Shown in pieces: positions 29,096-34,466 of a stretch of 34,466 nucleotides of DNA. The stretch covers positions 1-34,466 of the forward strand of contig JAITQZ010000024.1 in NCBI GenBank assembly GCA_031288635.1, read 5' to 3'. The translations under genes and the position numbers were made by a program. Under the pieces are notes generated by a model. The model made no database searches. It worked only from the letters and a program-made list of their open reading frames with translations, and was not told the origin of the DNA. The stretch comes from Candidatus Peribacteria bacterium. Its GTDB lineage: Bacteria; Patescibacteria; JAEDAM01; Absconditabacterales; Absconditicoccaceae. The first letter of the stretch is position 1; every line of letters begins with the position of its first letter.

Positions 29096-29169
29096 TCGGG
29101 GATGCGGGACTCGAACTCGCGACCCCTTGGTCCCAAACCAAGTACTCTAGCCATCTGAGCTAATCCCCG
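29096..29169 (-). tRNA. tRNA-Pro (UGG)
   Basis: 74 bases. Acceptor CGGGGAT/ATCCCCG, discriminator A, anticodon loop TTTGGGA (TGG), T arm GCGAG-TTCGAGT-CCCGC. First gene after the cluster promoter. Confidence 0.92.
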
Positions 29170-29188
29170 AAATTTTTGTTGCTTGTAC

Positions 29189-29216
29189 TTTATACGTATT
29201 CGACAAGTGATTGCAA
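29189..29216 (-). promoter_or_regulatory. Promoter of the tRNA cluster
   Basis: Minus strand TTGCAA (29211-29216) in the context CTCTTGCAAT, 16 bases, TATAAA (29189-29194), 19 bases before tRNA-Pro. Confidence 0.78.
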
Positions 29217-29234
29217 GAGATTTTTTTATGTTTT

Positions 29235-30740
29235 TTACCTCAAATATTGGACGATTTTCGTTTCTCTGATACCGGAAATTCTGATGACTCCTGGGTAGTC
29301 GAGTTGTTCTTCGATTTTGGTTCAGATTTCTTTTAAGAGGGTTTCTACTTCCATATCTCCTATTTGCTTTGGGTTTACGTAGACCATAATTTCTCTTCCT
29401 GCTTGCATAATGTGGACTTTGTCGACTCCTTCGACTTCGTTGATGAGTTTTTCGAGTTCTCCCATTTTTTCGATGAAGAGTTCTTTAGTGTCAAATCTGG
29501 CTCCAGGACGAGAAGCAGACATTGCATCAGCTGCGGCGATGATTCGGGAAATAGGGTTGGTCATTGCTACTTCATAGTGATGAGATTCGGCAGCATTGAT
29601 GATGATGGGGTCCATCCCTCGTTTTCTGAGCATATCGGCACCGAGTTTGGTATGAGATTCTCCTGTGGTTGAGAGCACTTTTCCGATATCGTGCAGGAGC
29701 CCAGCTTTTTTTGCCATTACCGGGTCGAGACCAAGTTCTACAGCGATGGCTTCAGCGATTTTTGCGACTTCGACACTGTGAGATCGTAGGCTTTGTCCAT
29801 AGCTAAAACGGAGAAAAAACTGACCAATCGTTTTCACAATTTCTGGTTTCATCATGGGGATATTCAGGATACTCAATGCTTCTTTCCCTTTTTCCATAAA
29901 AGTATTTTGCAGGTCTTCTACGACTTGATTGTAAACTTTTTCGATATACATTGGGTTTATCCTTCCGTCTTTGATGAGAAGTTCGAGAGTTCTGGCTGCT
30001 ATAAATCTTTTTGCATTATCGAAAGAGGAAATTTTTACGGTTCCTGGGGTGTCGTCAATGATGAGCTCGACACCAGTAGTTTTTTCGAAAAAAGAGATAT
30101 TTCTTCCTTCTCTTCCAATCAGCTTTCCTTTGATGTCTTCACTAGGTAAGTCTACGGTTTTGGTAGTGAATTCGCTGATGGTTTGGGTTGCAATTTTTTG
30201 TAGAGAGTTTACTACGATTTTTGCTGCTTCGGTTTCTGCTTCTTCGGCTTTGATTGTTTTATATTTTTCTACAAATCTGTTGATTTCTGCGACGTTGTCT
30301 TTTTCAATCATCGCAAAGATTTCTTCTTTGGCTTGTTTTGGAGTCAATTCGGCGATTTCGCTCAGTTTTTGGAGTTGCTGTTTTACTACATCATCGGCTT
30401 GTTGACGGAGTTGTACGACTTTCCCCTTTTCTTCTTCTAACTTTTCTAGTCTTTGTTCCATCTTTTCTTCACGGTCTAGAAGTCTGTTTTGGATTTCTTC
30501 CATTTTTGCGAGTCTCTGTTCTTCGATTTTTTCAGCTTTTTTTTCTGCTTGGGTGATGAGGTCATCACATTTTTTCTTGGCTTCTAGGAGGAGTTCTTCT
30601 TCGATGTCTTTCACTTTAGCGATACGTTCCTTAAATTTGATTGCTTTCTCGGTGAGCGTCCTTTTATAGCCGAAAAATCCGGCAACGCCTCCAAGTCCTA
30701 GTCCTGCAATCACGAGGACTATTGTCGTTCGTACTGGCAT
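29235..30740 (-). CDS. rny: Ribonuclease Y
   Basis: 501 residues. N-terminal TM (TTIVLVIAGLGLGGVAGFF), a long charged coiled coil (about 25-190), a KH domain with IGREGRN (208-214), and an HD domain with His321, LLHDIGK (His350, Asp351), ESHHYEVA (387-388) and Asp405. It is the membrane-anchored endonuclease that starts mRNA decay. The start at 30740 puts the TM at the N-terminus and lies after a promoter; a longer reading from 30854 would begin upstream of it. One TGA (29322) is read as Gly. The true C-terminus, IEEQLDYPGVIRISGIRETK, matches the family end, which would be lost if TGA were a stop. Confidence 0.96.
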
Positions 30741-30786
30741 ATTTATAGGGGATGGAATAATAAAATCAAAATTTTGCACATTGTAG

Positions 30787-30814
30787 TATATACCGTATTT
30801 GAAGGAAATTGCAA
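30787..30814 (-). promoter_or_regulatory. Promoter of rny
   Basis: Minus strand TTGCAA (30809-30814), 16 bases, TATATA (30787-30792), 46 bases before ATG 30740. Confidence 0.72.
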
Positions 30815-30819
30815 GACAA

Positions 30820-30848
30820 AATGAAAAGAGGGTGTTTGTCCCCCTTTT
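30820..30848 (-). terminator. Likely terminator of the S6-S18 / L34 operon
   Basis: On the minus strand AGGGGG, an 8-base loop, CCCTCT, then TTTTC, about 30 bases after the rpmH stop. The stem holds one G-T pair. Confidence 0.5.
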
Positions 30849-30875
30849 TAGCATTAGAAAAATCTGATGAATGGT

Positions 30876-31028
30876 TTATCTTTTTACAGTCAATGATTTT
30901 CTGCCTTTTGCTCTACGGCGAGCCAGTACGCGACGACCTGTCCAGTCTGACATTCTCGCACGAAATCCGTGTTTGTGCATTCTGGATTTTCGGTTGTATT
31001 TTCTAATTCTACGAAGTTTTGATGCCAT
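30876..31028 (-). CDS. rpmH: Ribosomal protein L34
   Basis: 50 residues. The core [20 protein letters not shown] followed by [11 protein letters not shown] is the L34 signature; the N-terminus [17 protein letters not shown] differs from the common MKRTYQPS. It starts 3 bases after the stop of the S6-S18 gene, so the two are translated from one message. rnpA and yidC, its common neighbours, are not present; rny follows instead. No TGA. Confidence 0.93.
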   Translation of the reverse strand: MASKLRRIRKYNRKSRMHKHGFRARMSDWTGRRVLARRRAKGRKSLTVKR

Positions 31029-31031
31029 TGG

Positions 31032-31589
31032 TTATTTGTTGATAAAAGGTAAAAGTCCGAGCGTTCTGGCTCTGATGATTTCCGTTCTCAGTTTTTTTTG
31101 TACTTTTACGCTGTTTTCGGTGTAGAGTCTGGGTTTGATATTTCCAAATCTGGTGAGGTAATATTTCAGAAGGTCTACAGATTTCCAGTTGAGGTATTTC
31201 TCGTTTTCTTTTTTGGTGAAGAACGTGAGTTTGTTTCCGTATCTTTTGTCTTTGATTTCTTCGATGGCTTTTTCGAAGCTTTTATTGAGTTTCTCGAAGT
31301 GGAAGAATTCTTGTTTGGTGTCTCTGGCAAAGATTTCGTATCTGATGAGGTTTGGATTGTAGAGGAGATACTGTTTTACTTCTGCAATTTGTGCTGAGGA
31401 GAGTTCGAGGTTGTAAGAGATAAGGTAGGCTTGGTTTGCTCCCCTTTTGAGTGGAAAGTTGACAGTTTTGAGTCAGATTTCGTCTTTGTCTAGGGTGGTA
31501 AATTTGCTTTCGAGTTCGTTGAGGAACTTTTTCCTGTCTGCTTCTGCCACGGAGACGTTGAGCATCAGGACTAATTCATACTGTTTCAT
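31032..31589 (-). CDS. Fused ribosomal proteins S6 and S18 in one frame
   Basis: 185 residues with no stop between the two parts. Residues 1-95 are S6 (start MKQYELVLMLNVSVAEAD, then NPNLIRYEIFARD). A linker (about 96-118) leads to S18: YLNWKSVDLLKYYLTRFGNI (132-151), KPRLYTENSVKVQKKLRTEI, IRARTLGLLPF. The length equals the sum of the two proteins. Most bacteria encode rpsF, ssb and rpsR separately. S6 and S18 touch on the 30S platform, so a fusion is structurally possible. One TGA (Gly39) lies in the S6 part. ATG 31589 follows a roughly 95-base leader with two hairpins. L34 follows at 3 bases. Confidence 0.9.
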
Positions 31590-31612
31590 ACAGGTAGATA
31601 GAAGAAATAAAA

Positions 31613-31650
31613 TGCCGTAGTGGTACGGCACCCCGCAAGAAGTTGTGGGG
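31613..31650 (-). repeat. Double hairpin in the leader of the S6-S18 gene
   Basis: TGCCGTA/TACGGCA with a 4-base loop (31613-31630), directly followed by CCCCGCAA/TTGTGGGG with a 4-base loop (31631-31650, one mismatch). Same pairing of CGTA-type and CCCGCA-type hairpins as in the tRNA-like remnants. It could act as an operator for S6:S18 or be only a repeat insertion. Confidence 0.6.
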
Positions 31651-31690
31651 AGGGTAGATACTTTGTAGGTTTTTTTAGCCGAATGAGGGA

Positions 31691-31718
31691 AGTATAGTGA
31701 TTTGTAGTTGGTTTTCAA
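31691..31718 (-). promoter_or_regulatory. Promoter of the S6-S18 / L34 operon
   Basis: Minus strand TTGAAA (31713-31718), 16 bases, TATACT (31691-31696), about 100 bases before ATG 31589. Confidence 0.65.
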
Positions 31719-31824
31719 GGGATTTTGAAAAAGCTGGGATAGAGGAAACCCTCGTATTCAAAGCCAGACTGTACAATTAGTGTATTACCAAGGGTCAGGT
31801 AAGATTCCCCCGATAAACAAAATG

Positions 31825-32619
31825 TTAGATTGCAAATCTAATAAATTTGCTGACTACGAACCCATCTGTTAACAGTTCTTTTACTTTCTTTGACCCGTCG
31901 CGGATGTATTCCTGTTCGAGTAATACGTCTTCTGCGAAGGCTTTGTCGAGTTTTCCTTTTACGATATTTTCGATCATTGCTTCCGGTTTTCCTGCTGCTT
32001 GGAGTTCTGCGGTGAATTTTGCTTTTGCTTCTGCTTTCTCGCTGGTTGGGACTTCATCAAAGGTGAGATAGGTTGGGTTCATTGCTGCTACTTGGAGGGC
32101 GAGTTCTTTTGCAATGTCTTCACTTCCAGAAAAGTAGATTACGGAAGCAACTTTGTTTCCCGGATGATTGTAAGCGTAGGTGGTATCAGTGGATACTAAT
32201 ACTCCTCCCACTTTTACATTTTCTCCAATTTTCCCTACGAAGTCGGTGATTAATCCGGTGATTTCAGTTTGTAAGCTTTCATCGAGTTCTTCGAAGCTTT
32301 CGATATTTTTTGAAACACTAAAAAGTTTGTCGAAGATGGTGTTGAATAAGGTCTGAAAATGTTCGTTTTTTACTACAAAGTCTGTTTCGCAGAGTAGTTT
32401 CAATCCAACGGTTTTCCCATCACGAGTTTCTACTTTAATCATTCCTTCGTTGGTTTCTCTGTCAGCTTTTTTTCCTGCTTTGGCAATCCCTTTTTCTTTG
32501 AGCACTTCGATAGCTTTTTGGAGGTCTCCATCAGCGGATTCTAATGCGGATTTGCAATCACCGAGTGGTGCGAAGGTAGTATCACGGAGCTCTTTAATGA
32601 GATTTAAGTCGATTTTCAT
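31825..32619 (-). CDS. tsf: Elongation factor Ts
   Basis: 264 residues. N-terminal UBA-like part (LIKELRDTTFAPLGDCKSAL), the EF-Tu-contact motif TDFV (79-82), and core subdomains with ALQVAAMNPTYLTFDEVP and VLLEQEYIRDGSKKVKELL, the usual end. It is the nucleotide exchange factor for the EF-Tu encoded nearby. No TGA codon. rpsB, its almost universal upstream neighbour, is absent; a membrane-protein gene precedes it by 42 bases, perhaps on the same message. Confidence 0.96.
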   Translation of the reverse strand: MKIDLNLIKELRDTTFAPLGDCKSALESADGDLQKAIEVLKEKGIAKAGKKADRETNEGMIKVETRDGKTVGLKLLCETDFVVKNEHFQTLFNTIFDKLFSVSKNIESFEELDESLQTEITGLITDFVGKIGENVKVGGVLVSTDTTYAYNHPGNKVASVIYFSGSEDIAKELALQVAAMNPTYLTFDEVPTSEKAEAKAKFTAELQAAGKPEAMIENIVKGKLDKAFAEDVLLEQEYIRDGSKKVKELLTDGFVVSKFIRFAI

Positions 32620-32661
32620 TGGCGGTACAAGTAATGAATAAAAAAGTCTGATTTTGAGCTC

Positions 32662-33165
32662 TTATTTCCCTATATCGTATTGAGAGAGGTCAATATCAGG
32701 TGCTGCAGCATTTGTAGGGATTTGCTGGGGATTTTCAAGTCCAATTTTACTTTGGTAGTGGTCTGCGTCAAAGAGATTTAATACTCGACTCCCTAGTCCT
32801 GCAAATCCGGAGAAAAATTTTACTGCTCCGTTGGGGTCTCGTTGGTATTTCCCGTCGTATGCTTGTTTAGTGCAGATGATTCCGAGAATGAGGACAGGAA
32901 TGGTGAGGATTCCGCCGATGATAGAGAAAAATTTTCCAAAAAGGAGTCCAAAAATGAATAGAATGACGTCTAAAAAAATGGTGAGCACGAGTAGTACGAC
33001 TCGTCCCATTGCTTGTTTGATATGGTGGTGCATATAGGGGGAGACATCTTGTTGCTGGAGAGAGAGGAGAAGACCGACAAAAAGATACATCATTACGGCT
33101 TGCTTTTTCTCTGCACTGCTTGGGAGGTAGTTGTCCCGATTATTAGGCGTAAGATTTTCAGGCAT
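32662..33165 (-). CDS. Four-TM-type small membrane protein (DUF4870/Tic20-like)
   Basis: 167 residues: start MPENLTPNNRDNYLPSSAEK, then TM segments AVMMYLFVGLLLSL, VVLLVLTIFLDVILFIFGLL and FSIIGGILTIPVLILGIICT, with DVSPYMHHHIKQAMGRVV between the first two. This resembles DUF4870/Tic20-type proteins, but the match is by layout only. A polar tail with NPQQIPTNAAAPDIDLSQYD ends it. ATG 33165 follows ATTTCCA and lies 26 bases after a promoter. No TGA. Confidence 0.68.
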   Translation of the reverse strand: MPENLTPNNRDNYLPSSAEKKQAVMMYLFVGLLLSLQQQDVSPYMHHHIKQAMGRVVLLVLTIFLDVILFIFGLLFGKFFSIIGGILTIPVLILGIICTKQAYDGKYQRDPNGAVKFFSGFAGLGSRVLNLFDADHYQSKIGLENPQQIPTNAAAPDIDLSQYDIGK

Positions 33166-33191
33166 TGGAAATGAGGGGATAAATTTGTTGT

Positions 33192-33219
33192 AGTATACAA
33201 AAGCAGAATGTAGATACAA
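33192..33219 (-). promoter_or_regulatory. Promoter of the membrane protein / tsf unit
   Basis: Minus strand TTGTAT (33214-33219), 16 bases, TATACT (33192-33197). Confidence 0.65.
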
Positions 33220-33331
33220 GTTGTTTTTTGTTATTACTATTTTGTTATTATTATCTCTCCTATTGGAGGAGCTTCAGGTAGATGGGTGGTCGAAGCAAGA
33301 TTTGAACAAAGAAAAGCAGGATACTAATGTC

Positions 33332-33359
33332 TTGCAATGAAGGATGTTTTATGTAGAAC
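33332..33359 (+). promoter_or_regulatory. Likely promoter of the TPM-domain gene
   Basis: TTGCAA (33332-33337) in context GTCTTGCAATG, 16 bases, TAGAAC (33354-33359) preceded by TG; 25 bases before ATG 33385. The -10 is weak. Confidence 0.5.
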
Positions 33360-33384
33360 AAGATGTTTTATTTTGGACATTCCT

Positions 33385-34305
33385 ATGAAAAGATTTCTCT
33401 GGAGTTTGATCAGCTTTTTGGTTCTAATGATTAGTTTTTCCTTTGCCCAAACGTCGCTGAAGGTAATGGATTTGCCGAAACTGGAACGATACATCACCGA
33501 CTTCACCAATACCTTAACCACGGATGAACTCAATGAACTTGAAGCTATCGCGGAAAATTACGAGGAAAAGACTACGAATCAGCTCGTTGCTGTAGTCATT
33601 ACTGATAGGCAAGGAAGAGAATTGTTTGATATTGGAATGAAGATTTTTAACGATAACGGAATTGGGACGAAAAATAATAATGGGTTGCTGCTGCTTATTG
33701 CCAATAATGAGAAAAATCACGCAGGTCTGCGTGACCCCGCAAAACTGCGGGGAATCAGAATTATTGTCTGATATAGTTTGGAAGATGAAATTCCTGATTT
33801 GAAGGCGAGTCAAATCATTGAAGATTCTGTTCGTCCTTTGGTGAATGAAGGAAAGCTGTTTGAGGCAATAAAAGCATATTATGTGGAGAGCCAGAAAGCG
33901 ATAGATGAGTCTGTGGTTGATAGTATTTGGCATCGTATCGAAGCGGGAGGAGAAAGCTCGGAGATTATTCTTATTATTGCTTTTGTTTTATGACGATTTA
34001 CGGGGAGCATTATTAGGATTGGACGACCGTTGCCGCTGTTTGATAGAGTGAGAAAACAAGTAGCGAAGTCTTCTCTTTGATGGATAGTTCTGGTAGGAAT
34101 GGGAATTTTGTGGATTATTGGAGGAGCTTTTGCGGTGGGGGTTTATTTATTCGGTGTGGGCGTGGGACTTGGGATTGTTAAGGTGGGAAATGGAAGTTGA
34201 GGTGGGCGATGAAGTAGTTCGTGAGGTGGGTGAAGTGGAGGGAGAATGTGAAGAGGTTTTAGTGGTGGAGGAGGCAGAAGTGGCGGAGGGGGAGCTGGAG
34301 ACTAA
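33385..34305 (+). CDS. TPM-domain (YgcG-type) membrane protein with glycine-rich tail
   Basis: 306 residues. Signal peptide MKRFLWSLISFLVLMISFSF to FAQ; TPM domain (about 30-170) with TLTTDELNELEAIAENYEEK, TTNQLVAVVITDRQGR, NNNGLLLLIAN and IIVGYSLEDEIPDLKAS; TM segments near 33960-34000 and 34080-34180; then a Gly/Ser/Arg tail ending GGGGAGD and TAA. TPM proteins are membrane-anchored with an outward domain and roles such as envelope or photosystem maintenance; the function here is unknown. Eight TGA codons are read as Gly, five of them in the tail. Between IANNEKN and IRIIVGY a 12-residue insert (HAGLRDPAKLRG) is coded by a double hairpin. ATG 33385 follows ACATTCCT. Confidence 0.87.
33718..33752. 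repeat. Double hairpin inserted in frame in the TPM gene
   Basis: CACGCAG/CTGCGTG (33718-33733, 2-base loop) and CCCCGCA/TGCGGGG (33735-33752, 4-base loop). It keeps the frame and codes the 12 extra residues in the TPM domain between two conserved strands. Confidence 0.75.
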
Positions 34306-34379
34306 AGTTTCTGTTGAAAATCTTAAAGATGTAAGTGTTCACTGTATATTTAAATAAGTCAATAGTTAGCAGAAAGGCT

Positions 34380-34405
34380 AGCATAATTTTTTTCAAAATT
34401 ATGCT
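34380..34405. repeat. AT-rich inverted repeat after the TPM gene
   Basis: 11-base arms AGCATAATTTT and AAAATTATGCT with a 4-base loop. It may end the TPM transcript although no T-run follows. I see no gene between 34306 and the window end. Confidence 0.5.
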
Positions 34406-34466
34406 TACTTGTATTTCGAAGGGAATGAGCAATAGAAAGAAGTATAGCAAAAACTTCAGCTCATTT

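Noticed and set aside
33262..33330. tRNA-like 3' end on the minus strand (GTTCAAATC, then CTTCGACCA)
   Set aside because: Only a T-loop-like string is seen; the T stem does not pair and no D or anticodon arm follows. It could be a tRNA relic, but support is too weak.
6584..34305. CRISPR array from the repeated GGT/GGA/TGA strings
   Set aside because: These are coding glycine tails; there are no regular repeats with unique spacers and no cas genes.
34259..34450. Minus-strand 63-residue ORF at the window end
   Set aside because: It starts from TTG, overlaps the TPM glycine tail and an inverted repeat, and has no ribosome site.
1..34466. UGA read as tryptophan (table 4) or selenocysteine
   Set aside because: TGA falls in glycine positions and polyglycine tails, TGG is used for Trp, and no SECIS-like need or selenoprotein family is present.

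Overview
The window comes from an AT-rich bacterium that reads UGA as glycine (translation table 25). This points to Candidatus Absconditabacteria (SR1) or Gracilibacteria (BD1-5/GN02) in the Patescibacteria/CPR. Under the standard code most genes here look broken. Every break that I followed is a TGA, usually where the family wants glycine, and with TGA read as Gly the pieces join into full-length proteins that end only in TAA or TAG. I counted close to 90 in-frame TGA codons. All coordinates below use this code.

Layout. 1-5954: 3' part of a large secreted SGNH hydrolase, a frameshifted RhuM-like gene, a flavoprotein of the HI0933 family, a DedA-PAP2 fusion membrane phosphatase and a DJ-1/PfpI protein. 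6029-9926: dCMP-deaminase-like enzyme, DUF2207 membrane protein and an MFS transporter. 9940-11488: membrane GT2 glycosyltransferase and MscL. 11677-16227: one 1516-codon gene for a secreted protein with repeated lamin-tail-like domains around a staphylococcal-nuclease domain. 16237-17371: three small secreted or membrane proteins. 17876-21029: a pilus-type cluster of PilT ATPase, two small cytoplasmic proteins and two VirB2/TrbC-like two-TM proteins, one with a cysteine-rich tail. 21311-26904: oligosaccharide flippase, U32 peptidase-family protein, a hypothetical, HisRS and a small serine hydrolase. 27040-33165 (minus strand): translation block of EF-Tu, tRNA-Phe, tRNA-Ile, tRNA-Pro, RNase Y, L34, a fused S6-S18 ribosomal protein, EF-Ts and a membrane protein. 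33385-34305: TPM-domain protein.

Two layers of structure go beyond the genes. First, a family of GC-rich hairpins, typically CCCGCAGTACTGCGGG, often paired with a second hairpin, lies between genes, in the leader of the S6-S18 gene, in frame inside two protein genes, and in place of the anticodon arm in three tRNA-like remnants next to intact tRNA-Phe and tRNA-Ile. One remnant also abuts a GIY-YIG endonuclease gene. Second, a recurrent promoter form is visible at 14 sites: a -35 box most often TCTTGCAAT, usually a 16-base spacer, and a -10 box TATAMT. Several promoters fix start codons.

The content suits a small host-associated cell: secreted nuclease and hydrolase, pilus motor, nucleotide salvage and envelope transport, with little biosynthesis. 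The lifestyle reading is inference.
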